Positions 25,370 to 33,300 of a stretch of DNA of 64,000 bases are shown here, one piece after another (position 1 is the stretch's first letter; each line of letters starts with the position of its first letter). The position numbers and the translations under genes were made by a program. Under the pieces are notes generated by a model. The model had not been told where the DNA came from. It was given only the letters and a program-made list of their open reading frames with translations, and ran no database searches. This DNA comes from Mycobacterium parascrofulaceum ATCC BAA-614 (GTDB lineage Bacteria; Actinomycetota; Actinomycetes; Mycobacteriales; Mycobacteriaceae), in the NCBI RefSeq assembly GCF_000164135.1, contig NZ_GG770553.1:920532-984531 (forward strand). The letters are read 5' to 3'.

Positions 25370-26559
25370 GTGAAGATCACCGGCCTCGAGGTGGTGCCGT
25401 TCGAGACGTTCGTCGACCGAATCTCCTTCGGCCAGCTGATGACCGACCACCGCGTCGTGCAAACCGTGACCAAGGTGCGCACCGACGAGGGCGTCGAGGG
25501 CTACTATTTCGGCGGCCACTTTCACGGCGACCAGGACGGTTTGCTGCCCAGGGACCGGGCCATCATCACCGAATTCCTCAGCCCCCTGCTCGCCGGCCAG
25601 GACCCGTTCGACCGAGCGGAGATCTGGCGGCAACTGTGAGTGGCCAAACTACCTGAAAACGTCTGCAGCGTAATCGATCTGGCCCTGTGGACCTGGCCGG
25701 CCGGGTCGCCGGGTTGCCGGTGCGCAAGCTGCTGGGTGGCGCCCGCGACCGGGTGAAGGCCTACGCCAGCAGCTTCAACAACCTCGGCTCGCCCGACGAA
25801 TACGCCGCCCACGCCGTCGAGTGCAAGCGCCAGGGCTACGGCGCCTACAAGATTCACCCCTACCACTACTGGAATCCGGCGACGCGCGAACCCGCCCTGC
25901 CGCGGCCGTCCTACGTCGACTGGGACATCCGGGTGTGCCGCGAGGTGCGCCGCGGTGGGCGACGACATGGTGCTGATGTTCGACCCCTGGGGCACCTACC
26001 TCACCCACGAGGACGCGTTGCGGGCCGGCCGCGAACTTCAGCGGCTGGGCTTCTGCTGGTACGAGCACCCGATGCCGGAATATCGGGTGGAGTCCTACGC
26101 CAAACTCGCCGCGAACTCGACATCCCGATCTGCTCACCCGAGATCGCCGAGGGCGGCATCTACACCCGGGCGGACTGGATCCTGCGCCACGCCTCCGACA
26201 TCAGCCGCATCGACGTGCTTCGCGGGGGCATCACCGGCGTGATGAAACTGGCCGGAATGTGCGAGGCGGTCGGCATGCGGTGCGAGCTGCACATGAGCGG
26301 CTTCGGCAACCTGCAGGTGCTCGGCGCCACCAGCGACGACGTGTGCGAATACTACGAGCGCGGCCTGCTCGGTCCGGGGGCCCGCTACGACGCCGCGCCG
26401 CCCTATCTGCACGCGCCGTGCGACCCGCTCACACCGGACGGATTCGTCGAGATCCCGTCGGCGCCCGGACTGGGCTACGAAATCCGTTGGGACTACATCG
26501 AAGAGCACCGCCTGCCCGACGTTGCGGTGGAACCCGTCGCGCCGCTGCATCCGAGATAG
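25370..26559 (+). pseudogene. Broken mandelate racemase/muconate-lactonizing (enolase superfamily) gene
   Basis: Joined across frames, the region encodes a protein of about 395 residues of the enolase superfamily (sugar-acid or hydroxy-acid dehydratase type): N-terminal domain VVPFETFVDRISFGQ, later YKIHPYHYW, the metal residues in MFDPWGTYL, WYEHPMPEY and CSPE, and DVLRGGITGVMKL. At least four lesions are visible: a TGA at 25637-25639 where TGG (Trp) is expected; a one-base loss near 25685-25690 (CTGTGGACC for CTGTGGGACC); a frame change near 25950-25955; and a one-base loss near 26110-26114. The GTG start lies 59 bases after the esterase. It may be the lost last gene of the operon. Confidence 0.85.
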
Positions 26560-26596
26560 CGCCGGCCCCATCGCACGCGAGGGTCCGCAAAATGCC

Positions 26597-26630
26597 GCCC
26601 GTGACGGCGTGTCGCCGTACAGACACGGGC
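26597..26630. terminator. Nested hairpin between convergent genes
   Basis: The outer arms GCCCGTG (26597-26603) and CACGGGC (26624-26630) enclose an inner perfect hairpin ACGGCG-TGT-CGCCGT (26604-26618), giving about 13 paired bases with a five-base bulge. It lies between the enolase-family pseudogene and the convergent adhE1 gene, where a two-way terminator is expected. There is no U-run. Immediately after it (26644-26671) the 13-base unit GGGAGCCGGTGGA is partly repeated. Confidence 0.5.
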
Positions 26631-26672
26631 GCTCGCCGGTGAAAGGGAGCCGGTGGAGGGAGCCGGTGGGGG

Positions 26673-27782
26673 CTAGTCGAACCGGATGAGCTGGCGCACG
26701 GCGGTGCCGTCGGCCAGGTTGTCCATCGCCTCGTTGATCCGATCCAGCCGGATCGACGACGACACCAGCGATTCCACCGGCAGCCGGCCCGCCTGCCACA
26801 GCGCGACGAAGCGGGGGATGTCGCGGCTGGGCACCGCCGAGCCCAGGTAGCTGCCGATCAGCGACCGGCCTTCGGCGACGAAACCCAGCGGCGACAAGGT
26901 GATTCGCGCATCCGGCGGGGGCAGCCCGACCGTGATGGTGCGGCCGCCCGGCGCCGTCAGGGCGATGGCCGTCTCCAGCGCGGCGGGATGACCGACCGCC
27001 TCGATGACCACGGCGGCCTTCACCCCGGCGTCGACGGTCTGCTGCGGGGTGTACGCCTCGTGCGCCCCCTGGGCGCGGGCGGCGGCCAGCTTGTCGGGCA
27101 ACTGGTCGACGGCGACGACGCGCACGCCGTCGTAGGTGAGCGCGGTGAGCACCGCCGCCATGCCGACACCGCCGAGGCCGACGACGGCGACCGACTGGCC
27201 CGGTTGCGGTTTGCCGACATTGAGCACGGCGCCCCCGCCCGTCAGCACCGCGCACCCCAGCAGCGCGGCGACCTCGGGCGGCACGTCGGGCGGCACCGGA
27301 ACCACGCTGGCCCGGTTGACCACCGCGTGCGTCGCGAAGCCCGAAACCCCGAGGTGGTGATACACGCGGTGGCCGGCCTGGCTGAGCCGGATGTCCCCGC
27401 CCAGCAACGTCCCGGCGGAGTTGGCGGCGCTGCCCGGTTCGCACGGGGTCAGGCCCTGCGTCGCGCAGGCCACGCAATGGCCGCACCGCGGCAGGAACAC
27501 CAGCACCACCCGCTGGCCGACGGCCAGGTCGGAAACCCCGTCACCGATCTGCTCGACGATCCCGGCCGCCTCGTGGCCGAGCAGCATCGGCACCGGCCGC
27601 ACCCGGTTGCCGTCGACCACCGACAAATCGGAGTGGCAAACCCCGGCCGCCTCGATGCGGATCATCACCTCGCCGCTGCCCGGCGGGTCCAGGTCGAGAT
27701 CGACGACGCGGATCGGCCGGGATTCCCCGTAGGGACGGGTCAGGCCGATCCGATCCAGCACGGCGCCCCGGATCCGAACCAT
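26673..27782 (-). CDS. adhE1: Zinc-type alcohol dehydrogenase AdhE1 (Rv0162c-like)
   Basis: A protein of about 369 residues starting MVRIRGAVLDRIGLTRPYGE, as in AdhE1. It has the catalytic-zinc motif GVCHSD, GHEAAGIV, a full structural-zinc lobe (CGHCVACATQGLTPC) and the cofactor loop VVGLGGVG. It probably oxidises alcohols with NAD(+) or mycothiol-related substrates of the class III type; the true substrate is unknown. The frame is open 21 codons further, but that would run into the divergent gene. Only 14 bases separate its ATG from that of the thioesterase at 27797, the arrangement known in M. tuberculosis. Confidence 0.92.
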   Translation of the reverse strand: MVRIRGAVLDRIGLTRPYGESRPIRVVDLDLDPPGSGEVMIRIEAAGVCHSDLSVVDGNRVRPVPMLLGHEAAGIVEQIGDGVSDLAVGQRVVLVFLPRCGHCVACATQGLTPCEPGSAANSAGTLLGGDIRLSQAGHRVYHHLGVSGFATHAVVNRASVVPVPPDVPPEVAALLGCAVLTGGGAVLNVGKPQPGQSVAVVGLGGVGMAAVLTALTYDGVRVVAVDQLPDKLAAARAQGAHEAYTPQQTVDAGVKAAVVIEAVGHPAALETAIALTAPGGRTITVGLPPPDARITLSPLGFVAEGRSLIGSYLGSAVPSRDIPRFVALWQAGRLPVESLVSSSIRLDRINEAMDNLADGTAVRQLIRFD

Positions 27783-27796
27783 GCTGGAATACAACC

Positions 27797-28288
27797 ATGG
27801 CTTCCGAAGCCCCGGTTTCGCCGGCTCCAGTGGTGCCGCCGGCACCGGACGGGCTCACCAGCGACGACTTCCCGGTTCTGTGGCCGGTGGGGACCCGGTG
27901 GGCGGACAACGACATGTTCGGCCACCTGAACAACGCGGTGTACTACCAATTGTTCGACACCGCCATCAACGCCTGGATCAACACCACCACCGGGCTGGAC
28001 CCGCTGGCCACACCCGCCCAGGGCATCGTCGCCGAGTCGGGGTGCCGGTACTTGTCCGAACTGCATTTCCCCGAGGGCCTCGCCGTGGGCGTGGCGGTGA
28101 CCCGGCTGGGCCGCAGCAGCGTCACCTACCGGCTCGGCGTGTTCCGGGCGGCGCCGGAAGGGCGGGCCCGGCCCGTCACCGCGCTGGGCCACTGGGTGCA
28201 CGTCTACGTCGATCGAACCAGCCGCAAGCCGGTCGAGATTCCCGACGCGATCCGCGCGTTGCTGTCCACCGCGCGGGTCGACCGATAA
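27797..28288 (+). CDS. Hotdog thioesterase (4HBT, Rv0163-like)
   Basis: A 163-residue single-hotdog protein with the 4-hydroxybenzoyl-CoA-thioesterase pattern: TRWADNDMFGHLNNAVYY (residues about 34-51), whose Asp is the usual catalytic residue, then GCRYLSELHFPEGL and LGRSSVTYRLGVF. It probably hydrolyses an acyl-CoA or aryl-CoA. Position and divergence from adhE1 match Rv0163. The 14-base gap leaves no room for two ordinary promoters with leaders, so leaderless transcripts or overlapping promoters are likely. Confidence 0.9.
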   Translation: MASEAPVSPAPVVPPAPDGLTSDDFPVLWPVGTRWADNDMFGHLNNAVYYQLFDTAINAWINTTTGLDPLATPAQGIVAESGCRYLSELHFPEGLAVGVAVTRLGRSSVTYRLGVFRAAPEGRARPVTALGHWVHVYVDRTSRKPVEIPDAIRALLSTARVDR

Positions 28289-28381
28289 CTCCAGATCGCC
28301 GGGCGCACCGGGACTTTCGCGACGACGAGTGACCCGGGCCGCGCCGCCGGAGCGCGCCGTCCGCCCGGCTATGCTTCGCCA

Positions 28382-28819
28382 ATGCCCGTGATGAGCAAGA
28401 CCGTCGAGGTCAGCGCCAACGCGGCCACGATCATGTCGATCGTCGCCGACTTCGAGGCCTATCCGCAGTGGAACGAGGAGGTCAAGGGCCTCTGGGTGCT
28501 CGCCCGCTACGACGACGGCCGGCCCAGCCAGCTGCGGCTAGACACCGACTATCAGGGCATGCAGGGCGTATTCATCCAGGCCGTCTACTACCCCGGCGAG
28601 AACCAGATTCAGACCGTCCTGCAGCAGGGCGACCTGTTCACCAAGCAGGAGCAGTTGTTCAGCGTGGTGGAGATGGGCACGTCGAGCCTGCTGACCGTGG
28701 ATCTCGACGTCGAGACCTCGATGCCGGTCCCGGCGCCGATGGTCAAACAGCTCCTCAACAATGTCCTGGACCACCTCGCGGGAAAGCTCAAGCAGCGCGC
28801 CGAACAGCTGACCGGCTAG
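28382..28819 (+). CDS. TB18.5-like SRPBCC protein (Rv0164)
   Basis: A 145-residue protein with the SRPBCC (START-like) pattern: SKTVEVSANAATIMSIVADF and YPQWNEEVKG at the N-terminus, a beta-sheet core and a long C-terminal helix LLNNVLDHLAGKLKQRAEQL. It matches the M. tuberculosis antigen TB18.5 (Rv0164) in sequence and place. That protein is known as a T-cell antigen; its biochemical role is not established and a hydrophobic ligand is likely. The known protein is annotated somewhat longer at the N-terminus; here the ATG at 28382 is the first good start. Confidence 0.88.
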   Translation: MPVMSKTVEVSANAATIMSIVADFEAYPQWNEEVKGLWVLARYDDGRPSQLRLDTDYQGMQGVFIQAVYYPGENQIQTVLQQGDLFTKQEQLFSVVEMGTSSLLTVDLDVETSMPVPAPMVKQLLNNVLDHLAGKLKQRAEQLTG

Positions 28820-28871
28820 TGCCGACGGCGGCGACCCGCATCGCCCGGCTTCGCCGCGCTCGCGATCGCCG

Positions 28872-29558
28872 CTAGTGGCCCGTGCGTGCCCGCATCTCGG
28901 TCAGCCGGGCCGCCGCGTCGGTGAACTGCCACACGGTGTGGTCGATCACGGCGGCGGCGTCGTGCCGGCGCAGCGCCGCGATCAACTGCCGGTGATTCTC
29001 GACGGCGGCCGCGCCCCACTGCGGATCGGCGGCGTACACCAGCACCGGCATGTACCGCGCGGCGTTGAGCAGGAACCAGGCCAGCTTGATGCGGCCGCTG
29101 GCTTGGTTGAATACCCGATGGAAGGCGAACTCGATGCCCGCGATGGTCTCGGCGTCGCCGGATCCGACGGCCGCGGCGAGCGTCTCGTTGATGCGCTCGA
29201 GCTCGTCGATCTGGGCGTCGGTGATGTGGTCGGTGGCCGCGGCCGCCAACTCCCTGGCGATGGTGGCCTGCAGCCAGAAGATGTCCTCGATGTCTTGCCG
29301 CGTCAGCGGCAGCACCACGTGGCCCCGGTGCGGTTCGAGCTGCACCATGCCCTCACCACGCAGCTTGAGCAGGGCTTCACGCACCGGAGTGACGCTGACG
29401 CCGAGCTCGGCCGCGGTTTCGTCGAGGCGGATGAACGTCCCCGGCCGCAAGGCCCCGGACATGATCGCCGCCCGCAGATGGCCCGCGACCTCGTCGGACA
29501 ACTGCGCCCGGCGCAGTGGCCGTCGGCTCCTCAGTCGCGCGGATATCGGTGCGTTCAC
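28872..29558 (-). CDS. mce1R: Mce1R, FadR/GntR-type repressor of the mce1 operon
   Basis: A 228-residue regulator with an N-terminal winged helix (about residues 18-85; ELGVSVTPVREALLKLRGEGMV) and a C-terminal FadR-type (FCD) helical domain, whose ligand residues include the Asp/His pattern in EFAFHRVFNQ and ENHRQLIAAL. The order mce1R (minus) and fadD5 (plus) matches Rv0165c-Rv0166. Mce1R of M. tuberculosis is known to repress the mce1 genes and is thought to respond to lipid ligands. The 155-base gap to fadD5 should hold the shared control region; I see no certain operator in it. Confidence 0.92.
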   Translation of the reverse strand: MNAPISARLRSRRPLRRAQLSDEVAGHLRAAIMSGALRPGTFIRLDETAAELGVSVTPVREALLKLRGEGMVQLEPHRGHVVLPLTRQDIEDIFWLQATIARELAAAATDHITDAQIDELERINETLAAAVGSGDAETIAGIEFAFHRVFNQASGRIKLAWFLLNAARYMPVLVYAADPQWGAAAVENHRQLIAALRRHDAAAVIDHTVWQFTDAAARLTEMRARTGH

Positions 29559-29713
29559 GGGGGCTGCCAGGGCTTTCGGGGCGTTAGGGAGGTTGGTTTG
29601 AAACTTTTGTCGGGGCTTGTCAGCAGGGCTCTAAAGCCATAATGTGACCCAGACAACACTATGTTTTATCAAATATCAACCTGGCGCAAGCGGTGCGGGA
29701 GTGAAGGGAAAGG

Positions 29714-31360
29714 GTGGGGTTGACCGCGCAATTGGCGAGGCATCTGACACAGGGGACCGAGCAGCCGTACCTGGCCCGGCGGCAGAACTGGGTGAACCAG
29801 CTCGAACGGCACGCCATGATGCAGCCGGGCGCGACGGCGCTGCGATTCCTCGGTAAGACCGTGACGTGGGGCGACCTGCGGCACCGGGTGGCGGCGCTGG
29901 CCGGCGCGTTGAGCCGTCGGGGGATCGGCTTCGGCGACCGGGTCATGGTCTTGATGCTCAACCGCACCGAATTCGTCGAGTCGGTGCTGGCGGTGAACAT
30001 GCTCGGCGGCATCGCCGTGCCGCTGAACTTCCGGCTCACCGCGGCCGAAATCGCCTTTCTGGTCGGGGATTGCGAAGCCCGCGTGCTGATCACCGAATCG
30101 GTGCTCGCCCCGGTGGCCACCGGGGTTCGCGACGTCGAGCCGCTGCTGGGCACGATCATCGTGGCCGGCGGCGCGGGCGACGACAGCGTGCTCGGCTACG
30201 AAGACCTGATCGACGAACCCGGTGCCCCGCACGAGCTCGTCGACATCCCGAACGACTCGCCGGCGTTGATCATGTACACCTCCGGCACCACCGGCCGCCC
30301 CAGGGGCGCCGTGCTGACCCACACCAACCTGACCGGCCAGACGATGACGGGGCTGTACACCAACGGCGCCGACATCAACAGCGACGTCGGCTTCATCGGC
30401 GTCCCGTTCTTTCACATCGCCGGCATCGGCAACATGCTGACCGGGATGCTGCTCGGCACCCCCACGGTGATCTACCCGCTCGGCGCGTTCGAGCCGGGGC
30501 AACTGCTCGATGTGCTCGCCGAGGAGAAGGTGACCGGCATCTTCCTGGTGCCCGCGCAGTGGCAGGCCGTCTGCGCCGAGCAGCGGGCACGGCCGCGCGA
30601 CCTCAGGTTGCGGGTGATCTCCTGGGGGGCCGCGCCGGCGCCCGACGCGCTGCTGCGGGAGATGTCGGCGACGTTCCCCGGCGCCCAGATCCTGGCCGCG
30701 TTCGGGCAGACCGAGATGTCGCCGGTCACCTGCATGCTGCTGGGCGAGGACGCGATCCGCAAACGTGGCTCGGTCGGCAAGGTGATCCCGACCGTCGCCG
30801 CCCGCGTGGTCGACGAAAACATGAACGACGTGCCGGTCGGCGAGGTCGGCGAAATCGTCTACCGCGCACCGACTTTGATGAGCGGCTACTGGAACAACCC
30901 GGAGGCCACCGCGGAGGCGTTCGCGGGGGGCTGGTTCCACTCCGGCGATCTCGTCCGAATGGACGCCGACGGTTACGTCTGGGTGGTGGACCGCAAGAAG
31001 GACATGATCATCTCGGGCGGCGAGAACATCTACTGCGCCGAGGTGGAAAACGTGCTGGCCAGCCATCCCAGCATCGTCGAGGTAGCGGTGATCGGGCGCT
31101 CCCACGACAAATGGGGCGAGGTGCCGATCGCGGTCGCGGCCGTCGCCGGGGAGCGGCTGCTGCTCGAGGAGCTGGACGAATTCCTGACCGAGCGGCTGGC
31201 GCGGTACAAGCATCCGAAGGCGCTCGAGATCGTGGACGCGCTGCCGCGCAACCCCGCCGGTAAGGTGCTCAAGACTGAACTGCGGATCCGCTACGGGACC
31301 GCGATCATCGACGAAAGCCGTTCCCACCCACAAGGTTTCACGGCCAGAGAGGAAGGCTGA
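29714..31360 (+). CDS. fadD5: Fatty-acyl-CoA ligase FadD5
   Basis: A 548-residue ANL-family ligase that activates a fatty acid via acyl-adenylate to acyl-CoA. The P-loop-like motif is YTSGTTGRPRGA (about 188-199), then AAFGQTEMSP, YRAPTLMSGYWNNPEAT, WFHSGDLVRMD and the C-terminal hinge DRKKDMIISGGENIY with the acyl-transfer Lys in NPAGKVLKTEL. It corresponds to Rv0166, the first gene of the mce1 locus, and would activate fatty acids brought in by the Mce1 transporter. The GTG start has GAAGGGAAAGG upstream. Confidence 0.95.
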   Translation: MGLTAQLARHLTQGTEQPYLARRQNWVNQLERHAMMQPGATALRFLGKTVTWGDLRHRVAALAGALSRRGIGFGDRVMVLMLNRTEFVESVLAVNMLGGIAVPLNFRLTAAEIAFLVGDCEARVLITESVLAPVATGVRDVEPLLGTIIVAGGAGDDSVLGYEDLIDEPGAPHELVDIPNDSPALIMYTSGTTGRPRGAVLTHTNLTGQTMTGLYTNGADINSDVGFIGVPFFHIAGIGNMLTGMLLGTPTVIYPLGAFEPGQLLDVLAEEKVTGIFLVPAQWQAVCAEQRARPRDLRLRVISWGAAPAPDALLREMSATFPGAQILAAFGQTEMSPVTCMLLGEDAIRKRGSVGKVIPTVAARVVDENMNDVPVGEVGEIVYRAPTLMSGYWNNPEATAEAFAGGWFHSGDLVRMDADGYVWVVDRKKDMIISGGENIYCAEVENVLASHPSIVEVAVIGRSHDKWGEVPIAVAAVAGERLLLEELDEFLTERLARYKHPKALEIVDALPRNPAGKVLKTELRIRYGTAIIDESRSHPQGFTAREEG

Positions 31361-31414
31361 CGGAAACTGTAACGTTTGCCCGCTGTTGACGAAGGGTTAA
31401 TTGTGCAGATGCAG

Positions 31415-31443
31415 TTCACACGCGCACGGCCATCGGGTACATT
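31415..31443 (+). promoter_or_regulatory. Candidate sigma-A promoter for yrbE1A-mce1
   Basis: TTCACA (31415-31420) and TACATT (31438-31443) are separated by exactly 17 bases in the 248-base gap between fadD5 and yrbE1A. They match the -35 consensus at five of six and the -10 at four of six positions. Transcription would begin about 160 bases before yrbE1A. It suggests that mce1 can be transcribed apart from fadD5. Confidence 0.45.
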
Positions 31444-31608
31444 CCTGTGGTCTCCGTTACTACTTGCCAGTAGGGAGCCGATGGTCACACACGTTGGGTC
31501 GGGGCGAGTCGGGGGCGCTCCCGGCCGCCTAGCTGGCGGGGGGCGAGGCGTGCTACACGATCCGTCGCGTCGCCGGCAGGCACGCGATATCAGCTGGAGG
31601 GGGCAGCG

Positions 31609-32424
31609 GTGACGTCAACGTCGACGAGTCGACAGGGCCCCTACCTGGTCGGTTACCTGCGCGATCAGCTGCAGACGCCGCTGACGGTCATCGGGGGCTT
31701 CTTCCGGATGTGCGTGCTGACCGGGAGGGCGCTGTTCCGCTGGCCGTTCCAATGGCGCGAATTCGTCCTGCAGTGCTGGTTCATCATGCGGGTGGCCTTC
31801 CTGCCGACCATCATGGTGTCGATCCCGCTGACCGTCCTGCTGATCTTCACCCTCAACGTGCTACTGGCCCAGTTCGGCGCCGCCGACCTGTCCGGCGCGG
31901 GCGCGGCGATCGGCGCCGTCACCCAGCTCGGCCCGCTGACCACGGTGCTGGTGGTGGCCGGCGCCGGTTCGACGGCGATCTGTGCTGACCTCGGTGCGCG
32001 CACCATCCGCGAGGAGATCGACGCGATGGAGGTCCTCGGCATCGATCCGATCCACCGGCTGGTGGTTCCCCGGGTGATCGCCGCGACCCTGGTGGCCACG
32101 CTGCTCAACGGCCTGGTGATCACCGTCGGCCTGGTCGGCGGTTACCTGTTCGGCGTCTACCTGCAAAACGTCTCCGGCGGCGCCTACCTGGCGACCCTGA
32201 CAACGATCACCGGCCTGCCCGAGGTGGTCATCGCCACCGTCAAGGCGGCGATTTTCGGCCTCATCGCCGGATTGGTCGGCTGTTACCGCGGGCTGACCGT
32301 GCGCGGCGGCTCCAAGGGGCTGGGCACCGCCGTCAACGAGACCGTCGTGCTCTGCGTCGTCGCGCTGTACGCGGTCAACGTCGTCCTGACCACCATCGGC
32401 GTGCGATTCGGAACGGGCCACTGA
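31609..32424 (+). CDS. yrbE1A: YrbE1A, MlaE-type permease of the Mce1 transporter
   Basis: A 271-residue membrane protein of the MlaE/YrbE permease family, with about five or six transmembrane segments and the conserved cytoplasmic coupling motif EEIDAMEVLGIDPIHRLVVPR (about residues 131-151). With YrbE1B it forms the inner-membrane pore of the Mce1 lipid importer, driven by an ATPase (MceG) encoded elsewhere. The GTG start has a strong GGAGGGGG site. It is followed after one base by yrbE1B. Confidence 0.96.
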   Translation: MTSTSTSRQGPYLVGYLRDQLQTPLTVIGGFFRMCVLTGRALFRWPFQWREFVLQCWFIMRVAFLPTIMVSIPLTVLLIFTLNVLLAQFGAADLSGAGAAIGAVTQLGPLTTVLVVAGAGSTAICADLGARTIREEIDAMEVLGIDPIHRLVVPRVIAATLVATLLNGLVITVGLVGGYLFGVYLQNVSGGAYLATLTTITGLPEVVIATVKAAIFGLIAGLVGCYRGLTVRGGSKGLGTAVNETVVLCVVALYAVNVVLTTIGVRFGTGH

Positions 32425-32425
32425 C

Positions 32426-33295
32426 ATGTCCACAGCCGCCGTATTGCGTGCCCGCTTCCCCCGGGCAGCCGAAAATCTCAACCGCTACGGCGGTGCCGCC
32501 GGCCGCGGCCTCGACGACGTCGGCCAGATGGCCTGGTTCGGGGCGGTGGCCCTCGGCCACATCCCGCACGCGCTGCGCAACTACCGCAAGGAAACGCTGC
32601 GGCTGATCGCCCAGATCGGCATGGGCACCGGCGCCATGGCCGTCATCGGCGGCACCGTCGCGATCGTCGGCTTCGTCACCCTCTCGGGTAGCTCGCTGGT
32701 CGCCATCCAGGGTTTCGCCTCGCTGGGCAACATCGGCGTCGAGGCGTTCACCGGCTTCTTCGCCGCGCTGATCAACGTGCGCATCGCCGCCCCGGTGGTC
32801 ACCGGCATCGCGATGGCCGCCACCGTCGGCGCCGGTGCCACCGCCGAGCTGGGCGCCATGCGCATCAGCGAGGAGATCGACGCCCTGGAAGTCATGGGCA
32901 TCAAATCGATCTCGTTTTTGGCGACCACCCGGATCATGGCCGGCCTGGTCGTCATCATCCCGCTCTACGCCCTCGCCATGATCATGTCGTTCCTGTCCCC
33001 CCAGATCACCACCACGGTGCTCTACGGGCAGTCAAACGGCACCTACGAGCACTACTTCCGCACGTTCCTGCGGCCCGACGACGTGTTCTGGTCGTTCCTC
33101 GAGGCCATCATCATCACGGCGGTCGTCATGATCACCCACTGCTTCTACGGATACAACGCCGGCGGCGGACCCGTCGGCGTCGGGGAGGCCGTCGGCCGAT
33201 CCATGCGTTTCTCGCTGGTGTCGGTGCAGGTCGTCGTTCTGGCCGCCGCGTTGGCGCTCTATGGCGTCAACCCCAACTTCGCGCTCACGGTGTAG
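32426..33295 (+). CDS. yrbE1B: YrbE1B, second permease of the Mce1 transporter
   Basis: A 289-residue paralogue of YrbE1A with the same fold and the coupling motif EEIDALEVMGIKSISFLATTR (about residues 150-170). An N-terminal cytoplasmic extension of about 45 residues precedes the first membrane helix. The ATG lies one base after the yrbE1A stop and its own stop is five bases before mce1A. Length matches Rv0168 (289). Confidence 0.96.
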   Translation: MSTAAVLRARFPRAAENLNRYGGAAGRGLDDVGQMAWFGAVALGHIPHALRNYRKETLRLIAQIGMGTGAMAVIGGTVAIVGFVTLSGSSLVAIQGFASLGNIGVEAFTGFFAALINVRIAAPVVTGIAMAATVGAGATAELGAMRISEEIDALEVMGIKSISFLATTRIMAGLVVIIPLYALAMIMSFLSPQITTTVLYGQSNGTYEHYFRTFLRPDDVFWSFLEAIIITAVVMITHCFYGYNAGGGPVGVGEAVGRSMRFSLVSVQVVVLAAALALYGVNPNFALTV

Positions 33296-33300
33296 CCGCC

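Noticed and set aside
31386..31402. TTGACG and TTAATT as the mce1 promoter.
   Set aside because: The two hexamers are only about five bases apart, far from the 16-18 needed. The pair at 31415/31438 is better.
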